Positions 42,924 through 49,666 are shown, counted from the stretch's first letter. The stretch: 64,000 nt of DNA from Croceimicrobium hydrocarbonivorans (GCF_014524565.1 NZ_CP060139.1:248001-312000); one strand, 5' to 3'. Notes: a model not told the origin generated them from the letters alone. A program made the numbers and translations.

Positions 42924-43264
42924 AAAAAAAGCTGTTGCGATTGCAAAGAGCAACAGGACTTTTTGGTCGTAGACTTCAAAATGTTAGTGGCACTAGGATC
43001 ATGAAATAATCCTGCTTAATGGAGATTCGATGGGCATAAAAAAAGGCTGCTGTGAACGAAGAGATCAGCAGAAACTTTTTGGTCGTAAACACTAAAATAT
43101 TAGCGGTATTTGGATCATGTAATAATCCTGCCTACTGGAGATAGGATGGGCATAAAAAAGGCTGCTGTGAACGAAGAGATCAGCAGGAACATTTTGGTCG
43201 TAAACTCTAAAATATTAGCGGCACTAGGATCATGAAGTAATCCTGTCACCCCGACAAAAAGCCT
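42924..43264 (+). repeat. Three degenerate copies of a ~115-bp tRNA-linked repeat (U1-U3)
   Basis: Units at 42924-43037, 43038-43153 and 43154-43264 each contain: an A-run; a hairpin; TTTTTGGTCGTA; a block ending in TTAG(C/T)GG; a second short hairpin AGGAT-N9-ATCCT; and GATGGGCAT. The first-hairpin stems differ but still pair: CTGTTGC/GCAACAG (42932-42938/42950-42956), CTGCTG/CAGCAG (43047-43052/43066-43071) and CTGCTG/CAGCAG (43162-43167/43181-43186). The last unit ends AATCCTGTCACCCCGACAAAAAG (43239-43261), close to the tRNA-Pro 3' end. No coding frame is supported through the array. Confidence 0.85.
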
Positions 43265-43375
43265 TCAAACCTAAGATGCTAAATATTAGAGTTTATTATA
43301 CTTACTAGGTTCGAAACTGTATCCTAATAGACCTTGTACTTATTGATGGAGGTAAAGGGAATTTACTGGTTTTGC

Positions 43376-43449
43376 TAACGGCCCGGCTAAAATTTCGCGC
43401 AACGGTTAGGTTAGTTGGGCATGCATTTTAGCCATTGTTGGGCACGTTA
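43376..43449. repeat. Palindromic spacer S1 downstream of the TPR lipoprotein gene
   Basis: TAACG (43376-43380), GCCC (43381-43384) and GGCTAAAAT (43385-43393) pair with ATTTTAGCC (43425-43433), GGGC (43440-43443) and CGTTA (43445-43449). This leaves a 31-nt loop and a small bulge. The element starts 4 nt past the stop of the gene at 43453 (minus strand). It looks like an attC-type hairpin but the core sites do not match the classical consensus. Confidence 0.7.
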
Positions 43450-43452
43450 CTT

Positions 43453-44175
43453 TTATTTTCTTTCGATTTCAAATCCACCAATTTCTGTGTCACTAGCTTC
43501 AGCATCTACTCCTTTAAGTAAGAGCAAAGTCCTTTTTCTTCTGTCATTGTAATGAAGCTCTGTCAATAATTGGTCAGGGTTATTTTCTAATTCCTGTATT
43601 CTTTCGTTATAATAGGCATAAACAATTGTATCTTGTTGATAAACATAATCGTATTCTAAAATCGCTTTTTCTCGTTCCCCTTGAATCTCATAAAGGTTTC
43701 CGATATACCATTTAAAGTCATGGTTAGTCTCAGCTGCTTGTTGAAGCAATGTCATTGCTTTCTCCAAGTCTCCTTGTTTTATGTAACAGCCGGCTTTGTT
43801 CGCCTTATTTCTTGGTGAATCAAAAGTCAACGATTCATCTAATCGAAACCGTTCGAGCGCTCGGTCAATGCTGTCGTTGTCGTAATAGATTTCACCAACG
43901 ATAGTGTGCAGATTGGAAATTTTCCATTTGTCAAGACTTTTGTCATTCTCAATCAAAGAGTCGGCATAGCTTGCTCCATCATTCAAATTATTATCCGCTC
44001 GTTTATATAATTTATCAATTTTAGCTTCCCATGCATATACCTCCCTGTTCTGTTGTTCAGCTTGCTTAGCAAAATCCTCCCTGATATCATCCATGAAATC
44101 ATTCATGTTGTTTTGCTTGGGCTGACAACCAAATTGTAGAATCAATAATGTAAGTATAGAAAGTGTCTTTTTCAT
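43453..44175 (-). CDS. TPR lipoprotein, unknown function
   Basis: A 240-residue lipoprotein (lipobox LQFGC, Cys at residue 17). It has helical TPR-like repeats in the middle (ALERFRLDESLTFDSPRNK, AGCYIKQGDLEKAMTLL, GNLYEIQGEREKAILEYDYV). The start is ATG 44175 (MKKTLSIL); a reading from 44190 adds five residues before the signal. It is the first of three single-gene units in the tRNA-linked island, all on the minus strand, each with a palindromic spacer. No partner or enzymatic role is readable. Confidence 0.72.
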   Translation of the reverse strand: MKKTLSILTLLILQFGCQPKQNNMNDFMDDIREDFAKQAEQQNREVYAWEAKIDKLYKRADNNLNDGASYADSLIENDKSLDKWKISNLHTIVGEIYYDNDSIDRALERFRLDESLTFDSPRNKANKAGCYIKQGDLEKAMTLLQQAAETNHDFKWYIGNLYEIQGEREKAILEYDYVYQQDTIVYAYYNERIQELENNPDQLLTELHYNDRRKRTLLLLKGVDAEASDTEIGGFEIERK

Positions 44176-44180
44176 CTTAA

Positions 44181-44350
44181 TAGATAGCAAATGGCTTATG
44201 ATGGATTAGCTACGCTGAATTTCAATTCGAAACACCCTTCTGTTACTCGAAACCAAAGCTGGCTACGAAGCGTAAACTCTGCTTTTCTGCAGACAAGTAT
44301 GCTGATAGCCATTCATCCGAGATAAGCTATATTCTATATTAGCCACCGTA
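44181..44350. repeat. Palindromic spacer S2, related to S3
   Basis: The outer parts (ATGGCTTATGATGGATTAGCTACGC at 44191-44215; GATAAGCTATATTC onward at 44321) form an imperfect inverted repeat when one arm is reverse-complemented. The middle shares CTGAATTTCAATTCGAA and TTCTGCAGACAAGTATGCTGATAGCCATTC with S3 at 45.1-45.3 kb. It separates the TPR lipoprotein gene from the next gene. Confidence 0.75.
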
Positions 44351-44359
44351 TTTTTCTGT

Positions 44360-45127
44360 TTACAAACCTTCATAAGGACTATCAAACTGAATCCAAGCTG
44401 TCCATTTTTCGTTCTCATTTCCACAAATATCCATCAAGCTAAATCTCACTTTATACCTTCTATTCTCCTTGTAGCTAAAAGCACCTGAACACATTCCACG
44501 ACCTACACTTAAAGTGTCTGTGCCTTCGAAATTCAAAAAGTAAGTTGTTGATTCACCGCTCTTCAAGTCTACAAGTTCAGTTTTAACCAACAGTTCAGAT
44601 TCGTCTTTTGTCTGAATCTTAAAATCCGCATAAATTGCTGGTCCGCAACCGTAGTGAATTGTCCTTTTATCAACCAATTCAGGCACGTTTAATAGTTCAG
44701 GAGATTCAGTGTCTATTCCACCATCTACCTTCCAAGTTATTGGTTCATATTTTCCCAATTCTGAATTCCACCTTCTTAAACGGGAAGTTTCAAATTCGTC
44801 AAGCTTATCAATTTTTAATTGGTAGGTTCTTCCTGCAATTAATTCTTCTTCCGGTTCAAGAATAGCTTGGGTTAATTCAAATAATCCTTTGTATCTATTT
44901 TTGACGTTCAGTTTTACTCTATGCCCCTCAGATTCAAGGTATATAGGGTAATTTTCATTCAAGGAGGTTACTATTTTTTGACTTCTAAAATACCCTGTTA
45001 ACACAATCAGTGAATTTTGTTTAATGGTTCCTTTCTGTGGAAGTGCCCAAAGTCCATCAATTGCACATTCCGCAAAAAGCTGGCCTGTTGTAATAAAACT
45101 TAGAAGTATGATTAGAACTATTTTCAT
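44360..45127 (-). CDS. Secreted protein, unknown function
   Basis: A 255-residue secreted protein with signal peptide (MKIVLIILLSFITTGQLFA) and several cysteines in the mature part (CAID near the N-terminus, HYGCGP, GMCSGAF, DICGNEN). It is mostly beta-rich with LVDLKSGESTTYFLNFEG and ends with YKVRFSLMDICGNE. No catalytic residue can be identified. It lies between spacers S2 and S3 in the one-gene-per-unit array, and its lower-GC, A/T-rich codon use stands out against the core genes. Confidence 0.65.
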   Translation of the reverse strand: MKIVLIILLSFITTGQLFAECAIDGLWALPQKGTIKQNSLIVLTGYFRSQKIVTSLNENYPIYLESEGHRVKLNVKNRYKGLFELTQAILEPEEELIAGRTYQLKIDKLDEFETSRLRRWNSELGKYEPITWKVDGGIDTESPELLNVPELVDKRTIHYGCGPAIYADFKIQTKDESELLVKTELVDLKSGESTTYFLNFEGTDTLSVGRGMCSGAFSYKENRRYKVRFSLMDICGNENEKWTAWIQFDSPYEGL

Positions 45128-45320
45128 GTCGTGTTTTAATGGTAGCTAAGGGTCTTATTATGACTTGTGGCGATTTAACTATGCTGATTTTCAATTCGAA
45201 GCTATTCCTGCCTGTCCGAAGTGAAAGGTAATTAGGTCCACCGACAAAACGAAAACCCTGCTTATCGGCAGGCAAGCTTGCTGGCAGCCATTCAATCGCG
45301 ATAAGTTAAATGCGTTCATG
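45128..45320. repeat. Palindromic spacer S3 with attC-like ends
   Basis: The left side contains GATTTAACTATGC (RYYYAAC-type heptamer ATTTAAC at 45173-45179) and the right side GATAAGTTAAATGC (GTTRRRY-type heptamer GTTAAAT at 45305-45311), which form an inverted pair. The inside shares CTGATTTTCAATTCGAA and CGGCAGGCAAGCTTGCTGGCAGCCATTC with S2. It lies between two unrelated genes. Confidence 0.75.
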
Positions 45321-45327
45321 GACCCAG

Positions 45328-45861
45328 TTATTTCTTATTTATTAATTCTATTTCTTTCGTCAAATCCGATCCGTGATATTCTTTGACATTTACAATATTC
45401 CCAGCAGGGTCGTATTTGAATTCAATTGTTTTCTTGTCATTGAGCTTATTTATCATTTTGATTACTTGTCCAAGTTGATTGTAGATAAAATGGAACTCAT
45501 ATGGTAACTGTGAGCAAATCATACAAGCTGAATATCTATAGGAAGTTACTCTTGAAAGTGAATCGTAAGTTATTGTGTAACTCCAATTAGTATTGAAATC
45601 CCCCACTTTAGTCGAGTCATTCCATTTAGTTATTGTATCATTTTTATGGTTCGTGTCAACCATTTTTTGAGGGTAATGATATGGAGTGAAAAAGTGCTTT
45701 TTGTAAAAATCCAAGTCTAATTTTCCCGAATACACAATTGTTCGCGTGTCGGTAATTTGTCCTTTAAATCCATTTGGTGTGGCCACGTCAAATTGAAGAG
45801 TGTCCTGTCCATAAACAAGATTCAAAGTCAAAATCAATAGGATTGTTGTTATCGTCTTCAT
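45328..45861 (-). CDS. Secreted YD-repeat-like protein, unknown function
   Basis: A 177-residue secreted protein with signal peptide (MKTITTILLILTLNLVYGQ). The C-terminal half shows three YD/RHS-like strands: YDSLSRVTSYRY, YNQLGQVIKMINK and YDPAGNIVNVKEY. This suggests a short member of the YD-repeat family, usually linked to surface or toxin proteins, but no toxin domain is present. The start used is ATG 45861; upstream frame adds 18 residues before the signal. It is the third gene of the one-gene-per-unit array. Confidence 0.65.
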   Translation of the reverse strand: MKTITTILLILTLNLVYGQDTLQFDVATPNGFKGQITDTRTIVYSGKLDLDFYKKHFFTPYHYPQKMVDTNHKNDTITKWNDSTKVGDFNTNWSYTITYDSLSRVTSYRYSACMICSQLPYEFHFIYNQLGQVIKMINKLNDKKTIEFKYDPAGNIVNVKEYHGSDLTKEIELINKK

Positions 45862-46175
45862 TCCAATGGTGGCCAAGGGTTTGGCTATGAATGTATTTTG
45901 GCGTAACAGGTTCAAAGTAGTTCCATTACAAATCTGGTATTGGTCATTGCCTGAAGGAACTGTGAAGTCAATGTAAGATATTATAGCATCAACTAGTTTA
46001 CCTTCTATTAGAAAATAACTGAACTTAAATCTTTAATTTACTATAAGTCCTCCTTCAAAAATTTCGAACTTTTAAGTTCCACCTGAACCAAAAGTCTGCG
46101 GCATTCAGATCATGGTATAATCCTGCTTAATACGAGAGACCTAGTTTAAATTCCTGTGGAATCCAATTAGACCAC
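45862..46175. other. Non-coding stretch with a partial 115-bp repeat
   Basis: About 314 nt without a supported gene. The first 40 nt (ATGGTGGCCAAGGGTTTGGC...) resemble the start of spacer S3. GCGGCATTCAGATCATGG to AATACGAGA at 46098-46137 is a partial copy of the tRNA-linked repeat, preceded by ACCAAAAGTCT. The rest is A/T-rich and holds no signal I recognise. Confidence 0.7.
46098..46137 (+). repeat. Partial copy of the ~115-bp tRNA-linked repeat
   Basis: The stretch GCGGCATTCAGATCATGG...CTGCTTAATACGAGA aligns with the middle of units U1-U5 (GCGGCACTAGGATCATGA...CTGCTTAATGGAGA). It lies between the hypothetical gene array and the IS element. Confidence 0.7.
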
Positions 46176-46216
46176 TGTAAGTCCCCCATTATTCCAACAG
46201 GTCTAAATTATCGATT

Positions 46217-47059
46217 TTAGGCAATAAGCCTTTGTTTAAATTCTCTTGGAGACATGTCTCCAAGAGAAGAATGCGGATGGTTTTGATTGTAGTCTTCCAT
46301 CCAATGATTGATTAACTCTTGCATCTGCGTCTTCGTTTCAAAGAGATAAGCGTTGAGCACGTCTTCTCTCAGGGTGCGGTTAAAGCGTTCACAAAAGCCA
46401 TTCTGCATAGGTTTTCCTTTCTGTATTCTTAAGTGTTTTATCTGATGTCGTTTGCAAAACTTTTGAAAGGCTTCTGCCATAAACTCTGTTCCGTTATCAG
46501 TTCTTATGGTAAATGGCTTACCGTGCCACTCTATTAGCTGCTCAAATTGCTCTACTACATGTTCGGAAGGGAAACTGCTGGATACCTTGCAAGCCAAAGC
46601 TTCGCGGTTGTAGTCGTCAATAATGTTGAGCACACGCATTTTCACACCATTCTCTAAGCGGTCCTGCATGAAGTCGGCACTCCAACATAGGTTAGGAGCT
46701 AAAGGCTGCAGCAACACCTCTTTGTCAGGGTTAGGAATACGTCGCTTCCATTTCCTCTTGCGCTTGTTCATCCCCAGTTTGATGTACACCCTGCGGATAC
46801 GTTTCTTGTTCCAGGCATAACCCTCTTTACGAATACGCTTGGTATAAAATGGGCAGCCACGCGCAGGATAATGCTCCGCGTACCAGCGTAGCTTTTCCTC
46901 TACCTCCTTATCGTCTCGCTTGGATATATAGTAATATCCAGAGCGCTCAAGGCTAATGATTTTACAGGCCCTGGCAGTACTGACAGCGTAATCCGCTTTA
47001 ATCTGCTTTGCTAAAAACCTCTTCTGACAGAGCCCTAGAGCTTTTTTTCCACCACATCC
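46217..47059 (-). CDS. IS3-family transposase OrfB (rve core), -1 frame
   Basis: An open frame of 280 codons in the -1 frame relative to OrfA. It begins inside the A7G slippery region at the end of orfA (A7 at 47042-47048). The N-terminal part (CQKRFLAKQIKADYAVSTARACKII) is the HTH_21-like part. The rve DDE core follows: D in CWSADFMQD, D in IRTDNGTEF and E in FCERFNRTL. A GTG near 46789 only starts the C-terminal half, so the functional product is the OrfAB fusion made by frameshifting. Confidence 0.9.
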   Translation of the reverse strand, partial: GCGGKKALGLCQKRFLAKQIKADYAVSTARACKIISLERSGYYYISKRDDKEVEEKLRWYAEHYPARGCPFYTKRIRKEGYAWNKKRIRRVYIKLGMNKRKRKWKRRIPNPDKEVLLQPLAPNLCWSADFMQDRLENGVKMRVLNIIDDYNREALACKVSSSFPSEHVVEQFEQLIEWHGKPFTIRTDNGTEFMAEAFQKFCKRHQIKHLRIQKGKPMQNGFCERFNRTLREDVLNAYLFETKTQMQELINHWMEDYNQNHPHSSLGDMSPREFKQRLIA

Positions 47060-47301
47060 TTAAGGATCCTGTGGTCTAAGCTCAAATCCGCATACATCTG
47101 CTTTAGCTTCGTGTTTTCTCGCTCTAACTCCTTGTACTTGCGTAGCATTGCTGAATCCATGCCCCCGTACTTCTTGCGCCAGATATAAAAAGTATTGGCG
47201 CTTATACCTAACTCCTTGCAGATATCCTGTACTTTCTTACCAGCCTCATGCTCCTTTAAAGCCTGGCTGATCTGGCTTTCACTAAATCTTGATTTTTTCA
47301 T
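47035..47301 (-). CDS. IS3-family transposase OrfA
   Basis: An 88-residue HTH protein (MKKSRFSESQISQALKEHEAG ... YIWRKKYGG), the DNA-binding part of the IS3 transposase. It ends with KDVVEKKL and its last codons contain the A7G slippery heptamer, where a -1 frameshift joins it to OrfB. ATG 47301 is the usual start; a longer reading from 47370 runs into the IS end and the neighbouring gene. Confidence 0.92.
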   Translation of the reverse strand: MKKSRFSESQISQALKEHEAGKKVQDICKELGISANTFYIWRKKYGGMDSAMLRKYKELERENTKLKQMYADLSLDHRILKDVVEKKL

Positions 47302-47353
47302 AGTCAACAGTTTAAATTTACACACTTTTAAACTGTTGGATTTTTTGGGGGAC

Positions 47354-47686
47354 TTACACCACCTCAACATCCTTTCTATCTAATTGAACTGAAAAGCGAA
47401 TATTGGCTTTTAAAGCATTAAAAACCTTTAATATTGTTTCCAGGGTAACATTCTTGGTATTTCGTTCGAGCTTGGATATTTGAGCCTTCTTCACCCCTAC
47501 CAAGGCGCCCAGTTGCTCTTGGGTTAAATCACGTTCCTTTCGAACAGTTTTGATCATTTCCCCCAATAGCTCCATTTTCAAATCAAACTCATATTGATCA
47601 CGCCCCAGATTTCCTGGTTTACCCAAATCTCGATCTTTCAAATCACTAAGGGACATCATTTTAAGATCCGTGTTATTTGTTGTCAT
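47354..47686 (-). CDS. XRE-family HTH regulator, HigA-like orphan antitoxin
   Basis: A 110-residue protein with a charged N-terminal half and a C-terminal HTH: LLGEMIKTVRKERDLTQEQLGALVGVKKAQISKLERNTKN. The 30-residue tail (TLETILKVFNALKANIRFSVQL) matches HigA-type antitoxins. Its stop codon TAA lies inside the IS end, and the last codon GTG is partly IS sequence. The flanking DNA shows the original frame ended GTC-TAA at the same point, so the protein is unchanged. No toxin gene is visible upstream. A perfect palindrome sits 49 nt upstream of the ATG. Confidence 0.8.
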   Translation of the reverse strand: MTTNNTDLKMMSLSDLKDRDLGKPGNLGRDQYEFDLKMELLGEMIKTVRKERDLTQEQLGALVGVKKAQISKLERNTKNVTLETILKVFNALKANIRFSVQLDRKDVEVV

Positions 47687-47734
47687 CTATTCCTTCCATT
47701 AATCATTTGGTTCTTAGGAATTCTCTAATGTAAG

Positions 47735-47760
47735 CAATGTTTCCATAAATGGAAACATTG
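47735..47760. promoter_or_regulatory. Perfect palindromic operator upstream of the XRE gene
   Basis: CAATGTTTCCAT (47735-47746) and ATGGAAACATTG (47749-47760) form a 12+12 perfect inverted repeat with spacer AA, just upstream of the XRE gene start. Autoregulatory XRE proteins usually bind such sites; binding here is inferred from position. Confidence 0.7.
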
Positions 47761-47803
47761 TGATTTTAGCTAGGCCATAATTGTGAAATCCAAGTCTTCT
47801 AGA

Positions 47804-47985
47804 GAACAGCTGGACTTTTTGGTCGTAGACTTCAAAATGTTAGCGGTATAAGGATCACGAAGTAATCCTGCCTACTGGAGATTCGTTGAGAATAAAAAAA
47901 GCTGTTCCGATTGCAAAGAACAGCAGGAACTTTTTGGTCGTAAACTCTAAAATTTTAGCGGCACGAGTATCATAGAATAGTCCGA
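47804..47985 (+). repeat. Two copies of the ~115-bp tRNA-linked repeat (U4-U5)
   Basis: U4 (47804-47893) keeps only the right arm of the first hairpin (GAACAGC) but then CTTTTTGGTCG, the AGGAT-N9-ATCCT hairpin and the tail. U5 (47894-47985) has a full hairpin GCTGTTC/GAACAGC (47901-47907/47918-47924), then CTTTTTGGTCG at 47930-47940. CTTTTTGGTCG is the exact reverse complement of CGACCAAAAAG at the tRNA-Pro 3' end (42836-42846). Confidence 0.85.
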
Positions 47986-48412
47986 CTAAATAACAGCAAA
48001 TCGTTTTTTACATCAATCACTTATGCAATACCTCTTACTACTGTTCTCCATCAATTCTTACTAAAAAAGAGAATCTAGGGCCCGCAAAAATGCATGAGAC
48101 TTTAATTTTCGCTTTATAACACAATTATATTCTTTCGAATTATTATTCAGTAAAAGAATAATAATTATGCTTAACCAGTAATCTAAGCTTATTTATTATT
48201 TCATGTATTCATTTGATGAATATTCGAATTACACACGCATCAATATTAAAGTTATTTTCATCAAAAATCACGAAAGAAATCACATACATATTCGTTATCT
48301 TTTATGAGAATTGATATCATCAATTAAATTATTAAATCTAATGGCCTATTGATTTATCGAGGTTGCTGAAAATCGAAAGAGTAAGCATTTAATTTACTTA
48401 ATATAATAAATC
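47986..48412. other. AT-rich non-coding region
   Basis: About 430 nt of A/T-rich sequence with no supported gene longer than a dozen codons. It may contain the promoter of the small secreted protein gene at 48413 but no -33/-7 pair fits the consensus. I see no further repeat or hairpin of note. Confidence 0.7.
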
Positions 48413-48754
48413 ATGAAAAAGTTAATTTTAACAACCAGCCTTGTGCTTTTAGCTATCTCATCTAGTTTTGCGAGTCCAGCAGAGTTAGCTAAAATTTCAT
48501 ACCTCACAATTAATCAAGATGTTACCAGAGATCTAAATGAGGTTTCCAATCAGGTTCAAGAAGATATCAAAATCTCAATGAAAGTTGATTTAGATGATGA
48601 TGCACTACAATGCAAGGTAACTATAACCGTATCCATTGGAATTATTTCAGTTTCGGGCACTGTTTCTGGTGATTGCGACGAAGTCAAGGCAAAAGCGGTA
48701 CAATTACTCGGCGAATTAATTGATCAAGCCAAGGAACTGGCAGGGGATCTGTAG
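48413..48754 (+). CDS. Small secreted protein, unknown function
   Basis: A 113-residue secreted protein with signal peptide (MKKLILTTSLVLLAISSSFA). The mature part has two cysteines (ALQCKVTITVS, SGDCDEVK) that could pair, a run of acidic residues (DLDDDALQ) and an amphipathic helix at the end (LLGELIDQAKELAGDL). It is followed by a perfect 30-bp palindrome that should terminate it. The A/T-rich surroundings and lack of homology to core genes suggest recent acquisition. Function unknown. Confidence 0.65.
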   Translation: MKKLILTTSLVLLAISSSFASPAELAKISYLTINQDVTRDLNEVSNQVQEDIKISMKVDLDDDALQCKVTITVSIGIISVSGTVSGDCDEVKAKAVQLLGELIDQAKELAGDL

Positions 48755-48766
48755 TAGTTATTTTCC

Positions 48767-48796
48767 AAATACGGTCATAATATTATGACCGTATTT
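48767..48796 (+). terminator. Perfect 30-bp palindrome, terminator
   Basis: AAATACGGTCATAAT (48767-48781) and ATTATGACCGTATTT (48782-48796) are an exact inverted repeat with no unpaired centre, followed by ATTTT. It lies 12 nt after the stop of the small secreted protein and 30 nt before the GLPGLI gene, so it probably separates the two transcripts. Confidence 0.75.
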
Positions 48797-48826
48797 ATTT
48801 TGAATTACTAACTTAATCTTATCATT

Positions 48827-49567
48827 ATGAAACTTAGCTTAACAACGATCCTACTTTATTTGACTCTATTTTCCGCTCCATCTTCAAATCCTCAAATCCA
48901 ATCACAGTCATTTAAAATCAAGTACGACTGGTTTTGCAGTTTTTGTGCGGGAAAGGGCTTTTCCTCCATCTTATACAGCAATGATCTTGGTTCTTTTTAT
49001 GTGTTTAAAGAGAAGGATTTGCATCATAGTGCAAGACAAGACGAAACAATAATTCATGACACAACCAGACGGTATATTAGGTTTGATAGAACAAGGGATT
49101 CTATTTACGAGCTTGGATTCTTGAGATCTATTAACGCGAGTGGGATAATAATTGCCGAAAAGCAAAGTCCAATAAAATGGAATTTAATTGATTCAAACAG
49201 AGTGATTGAAGGCTATGAATGTAAATATGCAGTCGGTAATTTCCGCGGACGAAAGTATTATGCTTGGTATGATCCAAGTGTTAAAACCAACTACGGTCCA
49301 TGGAAATTACATGGTTTACCTGGTGCAATCATCTTTGTCATCGATTCAACTGAAGAACTATCTTTCAAGGCAATAAACATTGAACCCACTAAAATTCAAA
49401 GCTTTGATCAAATCCTAAAACTAAGAAAGCTCCCAATTGTAGCTAGAAGCGTTTATAGAGAAAAGCGAGAGGAAGTTTACAATCGTATGGGCTCCATTAA
49501 ACCGGAGGAAGGTTCAGGAGTCACCTTTGATATTTCTATTGAAAAGAACTATTTTGAATTTGAGTAA
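48827..49567 (+). CDS. GLPGLI family secreted protein
   Basis: A 246-residue secreted protein of the GLPGLI family, known by its motif. Visible parts are the signal peptide (LTTILLYLTLFSAPSS), WNLIDSNRVIEGYECKYAVGNFRGRKYYAWYD, and the diagnostic GPWKLHGLPGAIIFV. The family is found in Bacteroidota; its function is unknown, though members often lie near peptidase or transport genes. An in-frame CSFC near the N-terminus of the mature part (FCSFCAGKG) is unusual. It is in the AT-rich accessory stretch. Confidence 0.85.
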   Translation: MKLSLTTILLYLTLFSAPSSNPQIQSQSFKIKYDWFCSFCAGKGFSSILYSNDLGSFYVFKEKDLHHSARQDETIIHDTTRRYIRFDRTRDSIYELGFLRSINASGIIIAEKQSPIKWNLIDSNRVIEGYECKYAVGNFRGRKYYAWYDPSVKTNYGPWKLHGLPGAIIFVIDSTEELSFKAINIEPTKIQSFDQILKLRKLPIVARSVYREKREEVYNRMGSIKPEEGSGVTFDISIEKNYFEFE

Positions 49568-49666
49568 GGTAATTTCAACGAAGACTCCAAAGCAAGATGG
49601 AATTATCATGACTTAATTAGCTTATGTTCAATCTCATATTATCCTGTAAAGTGTATTTGGCCACTT

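Larger units (their letters stand above)
46176..47358 (-). mobile_element. IS3-family insertion sequence (IS407-like), intact
   Basis: 1183 bp bounded by imperfect terminal inverted repeats that both begin TGTAAGTCCCCC and share TCCAACAG further in, and flanked by a 4-bp direct repeat CCAC (46172-46175 and 47359-47362). Two overlapping frames, orfA and orfB, with a programmed -1 frameshift site, fill the element. The 4-bp target duplication fits the IS407 group of the IS3 family. The ends are intact and both coding frames are open, so it may still be active. Confidence 0.92.

Noticed and set aside
42636-42953. A 105-codon minus-strand frame with AGFEPAT-like sequence
   Set aside because: It is the antisense of the two tRNA genes and their terminator. 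Such AGFEPA products are well-known spurious calls.
43376-45320. Classical integron
   Set aside because: No integron integrase is visible, S1 and S2 do not fit both attC core sites, and only S3 has matching heptamers. Kept as a cassette-like array, not an integron.
46217-47301. IS transposase as a frameshifted pseudogene
   Set aside because: The A7G slippery site at 47041-47048, where OrfB joins in the -1 frame, is the normal programmed frameshift of IS3-family elements; both frames are open and the ends intact.
47687-48412. Toxin gene partner for the XRE regulator
   Set aside because: I found no frame of credible length or RelE/HigB motif between the XRE gene and 48413.
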